Of a DNA stretch of 56,034 nucleotides, positions 1 to 9,374 are shown in pieces; the stretch's first letter is position 1, and every line of letters starts with the position of its first letter. Where the stretch lies: NCBI GenBank assembly GCA_003510135.1, contig DOKY01000008.1:64816-120849 (forward strand), written 5' to 3'. The notes below the pieces were generated by a model. The model saw only the letters and a list, made by a program, of their open reading frames with translations, was not told the origin of the DNA and made no database searches. Source of the DNA: Pseudothermotoga sp. (GTDB taxonomy: Bacteria > Thermotogota > Thermotogae > Thermotogales > DSM-5069). The position numbers and the translations under genes were made by a program.

Positions 1-266
1 TGCTGGTGTGGCGTTTCCCCAATGAAGAAGTTCATCCCTTTATGAACCTTGCCGATCCAGAAACTGTGTACGGACACGGTCACGTTCCACTTTACGAGGA
101 CTTCTGTCGCGCGATCTTAGAAGATAGAAAACCGTACATAGATGCGCAATCGGCCTCAAAGGCTGTCGAGATCGTCCTGGCAATATACAGATCATCTCTG
201 GAGAACAGGTGGGTGGAGTTTCCGATTGAGTTCTCGACCCTGGACATGAAAGGGTGGAAGAGTTGA
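1..266 (+). CDS. Gfo/Idh/MocA-family oxidoreductase, C-terminal end (partial)
   Basis: The 5' end lies outside the window; the frame is open from base 3 and stops at 266. The visible 87 residues have the tail typical of the Gfo/Idh/MocA NAD(P)-dependent sugar or inositol dehydrogenases: a GHGHVPLYEDFCRAI stretch, then a small Asp/Ala-rich turn and the helix SASKAVEIVLAIYRSS, ending with a WVEFP strand. In this family the C-terminal domain forms the beta sheet used for substrate binding and oligomerisation, while the Rossmann domain would be upstream. The substrate cannot be inferred from this tail. The last 13 bases overlap the start of the diguanylate cyclase gene, so the two are probably co-transcribed. 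Confidence 0.8.
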   Translation, partial: LVWRFPNEEVHPFMNLADPETVYGHGHVPLYEDFCRAILEDRKPYIDAQSASKAVEIVLAIYRSSLENRWVEFPIEFSTLDMKGWKS

Positions 267-1864
267 AGAAAACGCTCTTTCTGATCGTTCCAGCGGCGTT
301 GCTCACGTACTTTTTGAGGCCTTTCAGTTTCACAGTTCTGGACCTTGCTTTTCTCCTGTACAGCATCGCTATCTTCAGCATAAGGCGGCCTCAGAGGACT
401 GCCTCACTCGGTTTGTTCGTTGCTTTGCCACATACGCTGTTCGGAACTGGAAACTTTGTTCCTCTGATCGTTGCGCTCGGCGCATTCATGCAGATCGGAA
501 GAATTACTGTCAGAAAAAGGTTGAACAATTTTCTCAGATACTATTGTGCTTACGCGTTGGCGGTCGTGCTTTCCTCCCTGACAGCGAATCTGATGTTGAA
601 ATCGCTTTTATTAAGCTTTGTTCCCTTCTTTCTGATTTTCTTGCTCGAATTTGACAGCTGCAAGTGGTTCTTTCTGGAAGATGTGGTGTTCGTCTCATCC
701 TTAGCGTGCCTTCATATCGTCGGCCAGCACTTAAGAAGCTGGGGAATGTTGATCGTTTTCGCACTGAACTTTGTTGTTTACAGCTGGTTGCTGGACTACA
801 AGACGAAGACGAGAGAGCTATCAAGGTTCGAATCGAGTTACAAGGATTTCAAGAAGAAACTCGCAAAACTGGTGGAAACGGTGGACAGTACATCACAAAG
901 TTCTTCCGTTTTCGAGAGTTTGAACAGGCTTGCCGAAGCGATCAGCGACCTGACCGGTTTCAGGTACGTGCTGTTCAACGTTCTGAACAGGGATCTCGGT
1001 GTGATCCAGCGCGTAGCGCATCACGGTATCAGCGAAGAAGAGTTCAAAAGATTGAGACAGAACCCTCCACCGATCGAATACGTGTTCCGATTCACCCAGG
1101 AACGTTTCAGAATAAGCAACTCGTATTTCATACCCGAAGGTGCGTTAGAGTTGCCGTCCGAATACGTCGCGATTCTGTTGAATGGGCCTATGCAAGATGA
1201 GCCCGAGGCGTGGCGACCCAACGATATGCTGATCGTTCCCATAAGGAGCACGCTGAGGGAGATGGTGGGATACATCTCGGTGGATGCGCCACAGAGCGGA
1301 AAAAGACCCAGGCTCGAAGACATACAGATCATCGAGTTAGTGGCCGATCAGGTGTATAAACTTTTGGAACGATCACAGCTGTACCACGATATCGTCACGA
1401 GGGTTTCTTACGATCCACACACGTTGCTCTTAACACATTCGGCTTTTCTCGGAGTGCTGGAAACTGAAATCAACAGAGGAAATCGCTTCGCGGTGGTGAT
1501 ACTCGACGTGGACGATCTTTCAAACATAAACGCGCGCTTTGGTCATGAGGCTGGCGATCAATTGCTGGAAAAGGTTGCGGACATCCTACGCAACAGAACG
1601 AGAAAGACCGACGTTGCAGCGAGGTTTGGTGGGGAAGAGTTCGCCTTGCTTTTGAGAAACGTCACCAAATCCAAGGCCATAGAGATCACCGACAGGTTGC
1701 TCGAAGAAGTCCGCAGGATCGAGTTCAACGTGAAGGTAACTCTGAGTGCTGGCATTGCGATGTTCCCAGAGCACGGCAACACAGTTCAAGAGCTCATCAA
1801 GATGGCAACACAAGCGCTCCAGATCGCTAAGATATCCGGAAAAGACAGACTCATGATCCTTTAG
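254..1864 (+). CDS. Membrane diguanylate cyclase with GAF and GGDEF domains
   Basis: A 536-residue protein. Residues about 5-185 are a run of hydrophobic segments, likely six or so membrane spans. A charged linker leads to a GAF-like sensor region (about 210-375), and a GGDEF domain fills 395-536. The active-site motif is GGEEF at 459-463, and an intact inhibitory I-site RKTD lies at 450-453, exactly five residues before it. Family knowledge: such proteins make cyclic di-GMP from two GTP and are product-inhibited through the I-site. The signal sensed by the membrane or GAF part is unknown. The GTG start at 254 overlaps the preceding oxidoreductase gene by 13 bases; a TTG at 263 is an alternative. 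The stop at 1864 faces the convergent YhaN-like gene with only one base between. Confidence 0.88.
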   Translation: MEELKKTLFLIVPAALLTYFLRPFSFTVLDLAFLLYSIAIFSIRRPQRTASLGLFVALPHTLFGTGNFVPLIVALGAFMQIGRITVRKRLNNFLRYYCAYALAVVLSSLTANLMLKSLLLSFVPFFLIFLLEFDSCKWFFLEDVVFVSSLACLHIVGQHLRSWGMLIVFALNFVVYSWLLDYKTKTRELSRFESSYKDFKKKLAKLVETVDSTSQSSSVFESLNRLAEAISDLTGFRYVLFNVLNRDLGVIQRVAHHGISEEEFKRLRQNPPPIEYVFRFTQERFRISNSYFIPEGALELPSEYVAILLNGPMQDEPEAWRPNDMLIVPIRSTLREMVGYISVDAPQSGKRPRLEDIQIIELVADQVYKLLERSQLYHDIVTRVSYDPHTLLLTHSAFLGVLETEINRGNRFAVVILDVDDLSNINARFGHEAGDQLLEKVADILRNRTRKTDVAARFGGEEFALLLRNVTKSKAIEITDRLLEEVRRIEFNVKVTLSAGIAMFPEHGNTVQELIKMATQALQIAKISGKDRLMIL

Positions 1865-1865
1865 T

Positions 1866-4370
1866 TCACGAAAGATGCGCTACTGGTTCCACTCCCAGAA
1901 AATCTACCAGCTGTTTGTCGCTCGTTAGGAGTATCACTTGCCGTTTCCTGGAAAGCTCATTCAAGAGTGCAGCAACGGTTCTGAGACGTTCCTCGTCGAA
2001 CCTTATCATGAAGTTGTCAACGATTAGAGGCAGCGGTTCGGAGAGCTCGAGGACATCGTGAAGGGCGAGCTTGTAAGAAAGAACCATCTGATCAAGTGTG
2101 GCCCTGCTCAGCACACCCTGTGTTCCTTGCAGGTCGCTACCCACCGCGATTCTCACAGAAAGATCCTTGTTCACAACGACGTTGTCCGCCAGTTTCGAAA
2201 ACTTCTTGAAAATGTTCACAAAGAGGTTCGCAAAACGTCTCACGTACGAACCTGTGAGGTCTTCAAGTTCAGAGCTCAAAAACTGCGATAACGAAGGTAA
2301 TCTCTCCAGTTTCATGTTCAGCGTGGAGATTCGAAGTTCAATCGAAGATCGTTCCTTCAACAGTTCCACTGCTCTTTGAAGCACTGACTCATCGTCTGCG
2401 CGTTTTTCCAGTTCGGCAAGTTCAGATTGCATACCAGAAAGGTCTTCCCCAAGCTGCTTCAAAAGAGTCTCGAGCTTGGCCTTTTCGTCCAACAAGTTGG
2501 ACAGCACCGCATACTGCTTCGACAGACATTCAAAGTCTCGCTTTTCGACACAGTTCTTCACACGTTCGACTTTCTCTTTCTCAAGCACCAAGTTCTCGAT
2601 TCGGTGGTGCCGTTCATGTGCAACCTGGGCTTCGTCGAAACTCTCCAAACCAAGGCTCTGCAATAAGCGCTCAAGCTCGGTCTCTCTCAGTTTCCTTTCC
2701 CGCTCCAGATCGTTCAGCTCGTTTCTGAGCTGTTCAATCGTTTCTCTCAGTTGTGCGATCTTGAGGGTCTTTTCGTCGAAGAGAGAAACCTTCTCTTCGA
2801 GTCGCAGTATCACGGTGGGAACGTCGGAAAGCTCCTGTGCTCCATGCTGCCTCAATTCTTTCAGCAGATCCTCGGCTTCTCTCTGCGCTTCTGATTTCAT
2901 GCGTTCGAATCTGTCTTTTTCTCTCAGCCAGTCTCTGTATTCGTTGTAGATCTGCCTCAGCTGTGCGAAATCCTTCACCCCAAAGGATTCGAAGAGCCTC
3001 TGCACTGCAAGCGTCCTCTTCTTTTCAATCGCTCGCAACCCCAGCTGGCATTTCAGCATCTCTTCTTCCGTGTGGGACAAGCGCTTGTCCAGACTTCGAG
3101 CTCTCAGCAGAAAGATCAGAGCACCAACACCAAGGGCTCCCGAAAACATGAACCACCAGCGTGTCATGCTGAAACCAAGGATCGTTGAAACCGCAGCCGC
3201 CAGAAGCAAAACAATGGCTGCCAAGCGTGACTGTCCGATTCTTCTTTTATCCTTCGCCACATCGTCTTCTAAGGCCTTCAGCCTGTCCCTCAACTGGGTC
3301 TCTTCCTGATCCTGAACCCGCGTGCTTTCATTCACCAGTTCATCCAAGAGGTTTTCGCCAAACTTTTCGAAGTACTTCCAGCTCTCTTGGTAACTCGACT
3401 CGAACTCACGTATCTGTTGAAGCTTGGTTTCCAAAAGCTTGTAAGTCAGATGAAGGTTCCTCAACTTGAGTCTGAACGTTTCTATGTCTTTTTCCCCAAA
3501 CGACTTCAGCAGTTCCTCCCGCTCCCCGATGGTCTCCTGGAGCAACCTGGACATCTCTTCCATCCTGGCCGAGCGTTCTTTGAGGACGGCACTCGTTTCT
3601 TCCAATCGCGCTTTCGCCTCACAAATACGCTCATACTGTGGTTCGTCGATGATCACATATCTTTTCTCCTGAGTCAATCGATCTTCAATCTCCTTCAATT
3701 TTCGCTTCAGATCCTGACTAAGCTGCTTCAGAAATTCCTCAATCCTCTCGTCGAGTCGGTCGATCTGGGTCTGGAGCTTGACTTGCTCTTGACGCAGTGT
3801 CGAAATCTTTTGAGTCAGTTTCGAAATCTCTGCGGCTCTTAAGAAGCTTTCCTGTCTTGCTCTGTGAAATTTCTGAAGTTCGTTCTCTATCTCTTTCAGT
3901 TTGATCTCCAGCTGTCTTTTCTCCGACAGGAGAGTTTCACCGTAGCCCGGGATCTTGTTCAAAAGAAGTTTCAAAAGTTGTGCCTCTTCCACGCGCTGAA
4001 GGTTGTTCCTCATCCTCGCAACGAGAGAACCTTCGGCTTTCCTAAGTTCCACGTCCTCCTCATCGCTCAAGAACATCAAACTGTCGGCGAAGCTTCTCTC
4101 AAAAGGTTTTTCCGCAGAAAAGCTCGAAAGCGCGACCTCTTCTTTATCCCTGTAGATCAAGATCTCACCGCCGAACTCTCCGCCGTCCCACGGTTCGTAC
4201 TTTTTCAATTCCGATTCGTCCAGGTTGCAGAGACACGAGCGGACGAAGTTGTACAGCGTTGTTTTACCTGACTCGTTGGGACCATAGACGACGTTGAGGC
4301 CAGGACTGAACGAAATTTGGAGATGTTTGAGTTTACCAAAACCTTTGATGTACAGTTGTCGTATCTGCAC
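1866..4370 (-). CDS. YhaN-like SMC-type AAA ATPase with membrane hairpin
   Basis: An 834-residue protein with a split ATPase head. Walker A is GPNESGKT at residues 30-37. Long charged coiled-coil segments follow, interrupted by a strongly hydrophobic hairpin at about 380-424 (two likely membrane spans), then a second coiled-coil half. The C-terminal ATPase part has an LSRATLDQMVLSYKLAL signature-like segment and a Walker B/D-loop region, PLPLIVDNFMIRFDEER, near residue 783. This layout is that of the YhaN (DUF2813/AAA_27) branch of the Rad50/SMC family rather than Rad50 itself, which has a zinc hook and no membrane hairpin. In Bacillus, YhaN pairs with a nuclease-like partner; here the upstream neighbour is an unrecognised 208-residue protein nine bases away. 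Starts at GTG behind a GGGGTGA site. The biological role is not established. Confidence 0.75.
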   Translation of the reverse strand: MQIRQLYIKGFGKLKHLQISFSPGLNVVYGPNESGKTTLYNFVRSCLCNLDESELKKYEPWDGGEFGGEILIYRDKEEVALSSFSAEKPFERSFADSLMFLSDEEDVELRKAEGSLVARMRNNLQRVEEAQLLKLLLNKIPGYGETLLSEKRQLEIKLKEIENELQKFHRARQESFLRAAEISKLTQKISTLRQEQVKLQTQIDRLDERIEEFLKQLSQDLKRKLKEIEDRLTQEKRYVIIDEPQYERICEAKARLEETSAVLKERSARMEEMSRLLQETIGEREELLKSFGEKDIETFRLKLRNLHLTYKLLETKLQQIREFESSYQESWKYFEKFGENLLDELVNESTRVQDQEETQLRDRLKALEDDVAKDKRRIGQSRLAAIVLLLAAAVSTILGFSMTRWWFMFSGALGVGALIFLLRARSLDKRLSHTEEEMLKCQLGLRAIEKKRTLAVQRLFESFGVKDFAQLRQIYNEYRDWLREKDRFERMKSEAQREAEDLLKELRQHGAQELSDVPTVILRLEEKVSLFDEKTLKIAQLRETIEQLRNELNDLERERKLRETELERLLQSLGLESFDEAQVAHERHHRIENLVLEKEKVERVKNCVEKRDFECLSKQYAVLSNLLDEKAKLETLLKQLGEDLSGMQSELAELEKRADDESVLQRAVELLKERSSIELRISTLNMKLERLPSLSQFLSSELEDLTGSYVRRFANLFVNIFKKFSKLADNVVVNKDLSVRIAVGSDLQGTQGVLSRATLDQMVLSYKLALHDVLELSEPLPLIVDNFMIRFDEERLRTVAALLNELSRKRQVILLTSDKQLVDFLGVEPVAHLS

Positions 4371-4379
4371 CGTTTCATC

Positions 4380-5006
4380 TCACCCCTGTAGGTCCAGCAT
4401 TTCCACGAACAAAGCTCTGAGCTTTTCTGGAACTTTCTCCAGCAGTCTTCTCTCAAGATCGTTTTTCGCGACGCGGTAGGAATTGAAGACGTAGAACTGT
4501 AGCCTGGCAAACTCTTCGATCTTATCTTCTGCGAAGGGCTCGAGTGTGTACAGAACCTGCCCTTCATCGGGCGCGGAAAAGGTTTCTCTCTGGACAGGTT
4601 TACAACCTCTCACCGAGCTCTCGACGAAAATACCCGGCTCGTCATCTTCCTTCACGAAAAAGAAAGGCTTCTCCACCTCCACGGGATTGGAAGAGAACCT
4701 ACTGAACTCGTAATCACGCTCTTCCAGAACAGAAACATTCGAAGGAAGTGCGAGGTGCTCCAGCGTGACGTTTTCTTCGCTCAGCCGAAGCATCTTGCCG
4801 GTTGGCACGAGTGATAAGATCCTTTCAATCTGTTTTGGCATCGCAAGGTCACCGAAGAGATTCCAGGCGAGGAACTCCTGCGCGTCAAGGCTCAGAAACT
4901 CCACGAAAATCGCCTTCTTTTTTCTCAGCACCTCGTCGAAGTCGAGGGGAAAACAAGCGTCAGAAGAGTCAAACAGTTTCAGATTCGACAGATATGCCTT
5001 CTTCAA
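4380..5006 (-). CDS. Unknown protein next to the YhaN-like ATPase
   Basis: I do not recognise the family. The chosen start is a TTG at 5006 because it sits six bases after a strong GGGTGAGGA site and overlaps the stop of the GH13 gene by four bases (TTGA); a longer frame to 5069 is possible but would overlap that gene more deeply. The 208-residue product is mixed alpha/beta, acidic, with no signal peptide, membrane span or obvious catalytic motif; the single notable cysteines do not form a metal pattern. The C-terminus (about 165-208) looks helical and charged. It ends nine bases before the YhaN-like gene, so the two are almost certainly translated from one message and may act together. No homologous nuclease motif (such as the metallophosphatase motifs of SbcD or YhaO) is visible. 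Confidence 0.6.
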   Translation of the reverse strand: MKKAYLSNLKLFDSSDACFPLDFDEVLRKKKAIFVEFLSLDAQEFLAWNLFGDLAMPKQIERILSLVPTGKMLRLSEENVTLEHLALPSNVSVLEERDYEFSRFSSNPVEVEKPFFFVKEDDEPGIFVESSVRGCKPVQRETFSAPDEGQVLYTLEPFAEDKIEEFARLQFYVFNSYRVAKNDLERRLLEKVPEKLRALFVEMLDLQG

Positions 5007-7012
5007 TGATTCCTCACCCGCCTGAACTTGAGAACGCAGAGTTTGAAACCGAGCGGTGAAAGGTTGCAATCGATGATTTTAGAATTCCTTTCTTCTTTCC
5101 AGCCAGATCCATCCCAGCTCTGAATCTCCATCACTTCGATATCATCACCAACTGTCTGATCCAAAAGAGCGTTCACACTGCACTCACTCAGTTTCAGGTT
5201 TGCGAGTGCGATCACACCGACTTCGTCCTTCCAGTAAGAAGCGTTAGCTATGCTACCATCCTGCCAGCTCAGATAGACTGGCCTGTACTGTCCCTCGAGC
5301 AACACGTTCAAAAGCTGCTTCCTCACCGTCGTGAGCTCTGCGAAAAAGTCGATGAGTTCAGACCTTTGCCAGTGAAGAACGTAGTGGTCAAAAAAGGCGA
5401 GTTTACCCTGAAACTCATCGTCGCAACTCAGGGTAAACCTGCCACACGCATCGCTGTCAAGCCCGAGGTTCATCGGCTGCGTTTCCTCCACTTCCTGACC
5501 GCAGTTGAACGTGAGAACACCGTTCTTCGCAAAGGCACACAGGAACGGAAGAAGTTTTTTGAGTCTTTGACCTTCGTTTCTCGCGACCGTTCTGGGTGTG
5601 TCAGGCGTCTCTGAGGCCGCCAGGAACGGAAGCTGCAAGCTGCAGGACAGATTTTGGAAGAACTCGTAAGTCTTTTCTGGAAATCTCGGGAGCATCCACC
5701 AGCTGTTTCCAACAATGACATCGTAACCGGCCTGCGCCGCCTCGATTGCCCTGTGAGGTTCGAGCTCTTCTGCTATGAAAACGAATGCCGGATCGATCGA
5801 TCTCGCGTTGTTCATGATCAGCGCTTGCAACTCGTTTGGAAGTGCGTGTCCCATATCCAGCCTCACACCGTCTATGCCATACTTTCTCTGAAATTCCGGA
5901 AGCACTGAAGCTATGTATTCCCAAAGCTGAGAATTTTTCTTTTCACCGGGAAAACGACTCGCCTTGATCACATCGAACAGGACGTAAGGAGGCTGGTCTT
6001 CTTCGACTTTGCCCTTCGCAGTGACTGGATGATCCAGATACAACCTCAAAAACGTCACATCGTCCCAGGTTGGTTGTGGATCGTTGAGCCAGTCAGAAAA
6101 ACCAGGCGCGGTGACGACTCCAAAAGTTTTCGCAAGCTCGTACATGAAGTTTTCTTCATCGCAGTTTTTCACGAAATTGTTCCATTTTTCCGGATCGAGC
6201 CTCGAAGGATCGGGTGAGAACTTCCTCAGGTGCGCGCGAACTGCGGGTAAATCGTACAGTTCTCGCATCTGCTCGAAACTCGGCTGACAGAAACCCAAAT
6301 GTTCAACCTTCGGTGGTGCATAGCCTGAAAGCTCTTCGAGTTTCACCCAGTAGAACCAGTCCGGGTGCTTCAGTATCAAATTGCAATCCCGCGCGGCGGT
6401 GCGTGGAATGAAGTCGAGAACCACTCTGATCCCCAACATGTGGCACGCCTGAACAAATGCGGCGAACTCGTCTTCAACTTTCCAACCATTGAGCAAAGGG
6501 TCGTGGTATCTTTCGTCTATCTTCAAAAAATCCTTCACAGCGTACGGTGAACCAATCTGTCCTTTCTTGAACATCTCGCTCGACTGGGTGATCGGCAACA
6601 GGTAAAGTACGTTGACATTCAGTTTTTTCAAGTGTGGAAGCAGCAGCGTCATCTTCAGGAATGTACCACTCTCACGATAGCCAAGCACATCGTCCTGTTC
6701 GAACCTGCCAAAGCCTTTGTGATTGTAGGCGCTGTTGGTACGCACCAGGCTACTGTACAGCACAGCCTTCCTGATCCAGCCTCTGCCCGACTCAGCCTTT
6801 TGAACTGCCAGCGAGGCACCAATCCTGGCATCGAACGTTTTGTTCCTTTCCAGCCAGTCTCGGAGCTTTGAATAAACAACAGCAGGATCGACGAAGAGTT
6901 TTTCACCATCCTGCTTTGCTGGCCCATCGTACCAGCCTTCAAGCCAGACGCGGGGCAAGCAATAATCAAGCTTTCCCCTCGAGCGCACGCTTCTGAGCAG
7001 CTCGAATATCAC
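5003..7012 (-). CDS. GH13 alpha-amylase superfamily protein, GlgE-like active site
   Basis: A 669-residue cytoplasmic protein (no signal peptide) with a TIM-barrel of the GH13 clan. The visible conserved regions are GVRLDMGHA near residue 384 (nucleophile Asp), FIAEELEPH near 414 (acid/base Glu) and SETPDTPR near 470 in place of the usual NHD block. The TPD form of the last region resembles maltosyltransferases of the GlgE type more than ordinary amylases, although the length and flanks differ. An N-terminal region of about 100 residues precedes the barrel and a C-terminal beta domain follows. Reaction and substrate are inferred only to be alpha-glucan or maltosyl chemistry. GTG start at 7012 follows GAGGTGAG that overlaps the SAH hydrolase stop. 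It overlaps the next gene by four bases. Confidence 0.7.
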   Translation of the reverse strand: MIFELLRSVRSRGKLDYCLPRVWLEGWYDGPAKQDGEKLFVDPAVVYSKLRDWLERNKTFDARIGASLAVQKAESGRGWIRKAVLYSSLVRTNSAYNHKGFGRFEQDDVLGYRESGTFLKMTLLLPHLKKLNVNVLYLLPITQSSEMFKKGQIGSPYAVKDFLKIDERYHDPLLNGWKVEDEFAAFVQACHMLGIRVVLDFIPRTAARDCNLILKHPDWFYWVKLEELSGYAPPKVEHLGFCQPSFEQMRELYDLPAVRAHLRKFSPDPSRLDPEKWNNFVKNCDEENFMYELAKTFGVVTAPGFSDWLNDPQPTWDDVTFLRLYLDHPVTAKGKVEEDQPPYVLFDVIKASRFPGEKKNSQLWEYIASVLPEFQRKYGIDGVRLDMGHALPNELQALIMNNARSIDPAFVFIAEELEPHRAIEAAQAGYDVIVGNSWWMLPRFPEKTYEFFQNLSCSLQLPFLAASETPDTPRTVARNEGQRLKKLLPFLCAFAKNGVLTFNCGQEVEETQPMNLGLDSDACGRFTLSCDDEFQGKLAFFDHYVLHWQRSELIDFFAELTTVRKQLLNVLLEGQYRPVYLSWQDGSIANASYWKDEVGVIALANLKLSECSVNALLDQTVGDDIEVMEIQSWDGSGWKEERNSKIIDCNLSPLGFKLCVLKFRRVRNH

Positions 7013-7021
7013 GCTCTCACC

Positions 7022-8227
7022 TCAGTAGTTCTCAAGATAGGCTCTCTGTTCTTCACTCAGCTGATCTATTTCTATTCCCATGCTCGTGAGCTTCATTCGG
7101 GCTATCTTTTCATCAATGTGAGAGAGCACTGGATACACATCAGGTTCCAGATCGTTTTTCGCAAGGTGAATCAAAGACATAGCCTGGACGGCAAAAGAAA
7201 GATCCATTATCTCGACGGGGTGTCCGTCCGCAGCCGCTAAGTTCACCAATCTGCCCTGGGCCAGAAGATAGAGCAACCTGCCATCCGCGAGCCTGTAGGC
7301 CGTCACGTTAGGTCTGGCCTCGTATTTCTCCACAGAAATCTTTTCCAGAGCCCTCACGTCCACTTCGACATCGAAGTGTCCCGCATTCGCCAGTATCGCT
7401 CCGTCCTTCATCTCGAGAAATTCCTTCTCGCTTATTACCTTCGTGTTGCCTGTCGCCGTGATGAAGAAATCGCCCACCTTTGCGGCCTGTGACACCTTCA
7501 TAACTTCAAAACCATCCATGACTGCTTCCAGCGCCTTCACAGGATCGACTTCGGTGACGATGACCCTCGCCCCGAGTCCTCTCGCACGCATTGCGATGCC
7601 CTTACCGCACCAACCATATCCACACACCACGACGGTCTTTCCCGCAACCGTCAGATTCGTGTTCCTCATGATGCTGTCCCACGTCGACTGGCCTGTACCG
7701 TAACGGTTATCAAACAGGTGCTTGGTGAACGCATCGTTCACCGCGATCACGGGCACCTTCAGCATGCCTTTATTGCGGAGTGCACGAAGTCTTCTGAGCC
7801 CCGTTGTGGTTTCTTCAGTAACCCCCCTCAGGTTCTTCAGCGCTTCCTGGTATTCCGTGTGTGCGGTCACGGTCAGATCTGCTCCGTCGTCGAGAATCAA
7901 ATGAGGATGAGTCATTAAAACCCTTCTGATGTTCTCCATGTACAGTTTTTCATCCTCGGTCCGCTTCGCATACACCGTCAAGCCCCTTTCTCTCAACGCT
8001 TCTGCCACATCGTCCTGCGTGCTCAAAGGATTGCTTCCAGTGACGATCACTTCTGCACCAAGATCCCTCAGCAATAACGCGAGTCTCGCCGTTTTGGCCT
8101 CGAGATGGATCGACATGCCCACGCGAAGCCCTTTCAATGGCTTCTGCGGACCGTACTCCTGTTCTATGGATTTGAGAAGCGGCATGAACCTGTAAACCCA
8201 GTCGATCTTAACGTGGCCCGACTTCAA
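7022..8227 (-). CDS. ahcY: S-adenosylhomocysteine hydrolase
   Basis: Hydrolyses S-adenosylhomocysteine to homocysteine and adenosine with a bound NAD, recycling the product of methyl transfer. The product of about 401 residues carries the family blocks MSIHLEAKTA near the N-terminus, DNRYGTGQSTWD before the cofactor domain, the NAD loop VVVCGYGWCGKG, and ATGNTKVIS; the end SEEQRAYLENY is the truncated C-terminal tail seen in Thermotoga enzymes. I chose the TTG at 8227 because AGGGGAG lies eight bases upstream and the resulting N-terminus matches my memory of the Thermotoga maritima enzyme; an ATG at 8245 overlaps the upstream stop (ATGA) but has no ribosome site. Some enzymes of this thermophile branch may prefer the deaminated inosyl substrate, which the sequence alone cannot settle. 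Confidence 0.93.
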   Translation of the reverse strand: MKSGHVKIDWVYRFMPLLKSIEQEYGPQKPLKGLRVGMSIHLEAKTARLALLLRDLGAEVIVTGSNPLSTQDDVAEALRERGLTVYAKRTEDEKLYMENIRRVLMTHPHLILDDGADLTVTAHTEYQEALKNLRGVTEETTTGLRRLRALRNKGMLKVPVIAVNDAFTKHLFDNRYGTGQSTWDSIMRNTNLTVAGKTVVVCGYGWCGKGIAMRARGLGARVIVTEVDPVKALEAVMDGFEVMKVSQAAKVGDFFITATGNTKVISEKEFLEMKDGAILANAGHFDVEVDVRALEKISVEKYEARPNVTAYRLADGRLLYLLAQGRLVNLAAADGHPVEIMDLSFAVQAMSLIHLAKNDLEPDVYPVLSHIDEKIARMKLTSMGIEIDQLSEEQRAYLENY

Positions 8228-8241
8228 AACTCTCACTCCCC

Positions 8242-9282
8242 TCATAGAATGCGTCTGACCAGACTTATCGCGCCTTCAGGACAGACTTCATGGCACACGT
8301 AACACTTTATACATTTTTCGTAGTCGATCTTCATGTCGTCTATTCTTATCGCGTTCGCCGGGCATCTCTCTTCACATATTTTACAGCGAACACACCTGTT
8401 TTTTGAGATTTTGGGTGAGCGCGCCAACCTTCTCGCAAGTTCTCTGAGAGCCTGAGGCACCGGCAACACAGGCGCTGTGATCGGAAGACGTATCTGACCT
8501 GTCCACTCGCCTTCAACAGTGTGATCGACGATGAGATTTTTTCGGACTGACTCACGCACGGTGTAAACGAGCAGTGGATCAACGTCCAGTCTTTTACAGA
8601 GCACGAAGTCGAGCACGAAACCGTTGGTGCCAAGCGCCACCACACCGAAATGTTTTATCTTACCGTTGGCAGGCCCGTTGCCCTCCATCCCCACGACGCC
8701 GTCCACAATGTTCAGCGTGGGTTTCACGAGGTTGTGCAGATCGATTAGGAACGTGGCAAAGTTTTCGTTCGTGCCACATCTCATGTGCCAGCCAGATTTC
8801 TCCAGTCCCGGCACGCAGCCGAAGGTGTTTTTCACAGCGAGTGTGAGGATCATTTGAGAGTGCGTTTTCAGCTTGGCCACGTTGATGATCCTGTCAACTT
8901 CGAAGACTCTTCTGTCCACGTTTATTTTCTTGTAGATCTGGCCAGCGACCGTGGTCGGCTGGTCCAGTTCGAAACAAGGTACCTTCAGCTCCGCACACAC
9001 ATCTTTCATGCCCGTCTTCTCTGCCACCCTTTGAAAGCTGCCCGAAGCGGGGCTGTCTGCGACCATCGCGTGACACTTCAGATCTTTGAGAAAAAGCAAC
9101 ACCGCTGTCAAGATTGCAGGATGTGTTGTGACGGCTTCTTCAGGCCTTCTCGCCGAAAGCATGTTGGGTTTGACCAGGACCGAATCTCCCGGGGTGAACA
9201 GGTGGGCAAAGTTTTCCAGAGAACGTCGGAGCCGCTTTACTGCATCTTCGTACGAATCACAGCTCAGCAGGAATACTTTCAT
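8242..9282 (-). CDS. DUF362 protein with C-terminal 2x[4Fe-4S] ferredoxin domain
   Basis: A 346-residue protein. Residues 1-280 match the DUF362 fold, with VKPNMLSARRPEEAVTTHP and VNVAKLKTHSQMILTLAVKN as recognisable blocks. The last 55 residues hold two ferredoxin motifs, CVRCKICEERCP and CIKCYVCHEVCP, which would bind two [4Fe-4S] clusters. DUF362-ferredoxin proteins are widespread in anaerobes but their reaction is not generally known. It starts at ATG 9282 behind a strong AGGAGGA site and is the first gene of the five-gene leftward run; it ends within four bases of the SAH hydrolase frame. Cytoplasmic, no signal peptide. A redox function linked to the methyl cycle is only a guess from position. 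Confidence 0.85.
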   Translation of the reverse strand: MKVFLLSCDSYEDAVKRLRRSLENFAHLFTPGDSVLVKPNMLSARRPEEAVTTHPAILTAVLLFLKDLKCHAMVADSPASGSFQRVAEKTGMKDVCAELKVPCFELDQPTTVAGQIYKKINVDRRVFEVDRIINVAKLKTHSQMILTLAVKNTFGCVPGLEKSGWHMRCGTNENFATFLIDLHNLVKPTLNIVDGVVGMEGNGPANGKIKHFGVVALGTNGFVLDFVLCKRLDVDPLLVYTVRESVRKNLIVDHTVEGEWTGQIRLPITAPVLPVPQALRELARRLARSPKISKNRCVRCKICEERCPANAIRIDDMKIDYEKCIKCYVCHEVCPEGAISLVRRIL

Positions 9283-9374
9283 AAAGTCCTCCTGTATGAA
9301 AATGTTGTATCTTTACTTGAACAGAGTGATTCACGAGCTCGACCATAGTTTATCATCATTTTCGGAGGATTGGA

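Noticed and set aside
7022..9374. A SAM or SAH riboswitch controlling ahcY
   Set aside because: I looked for the conserved riboswitch cores in the gap upstream of the DUF362 gene and saw none; ahcY itself has no leader.
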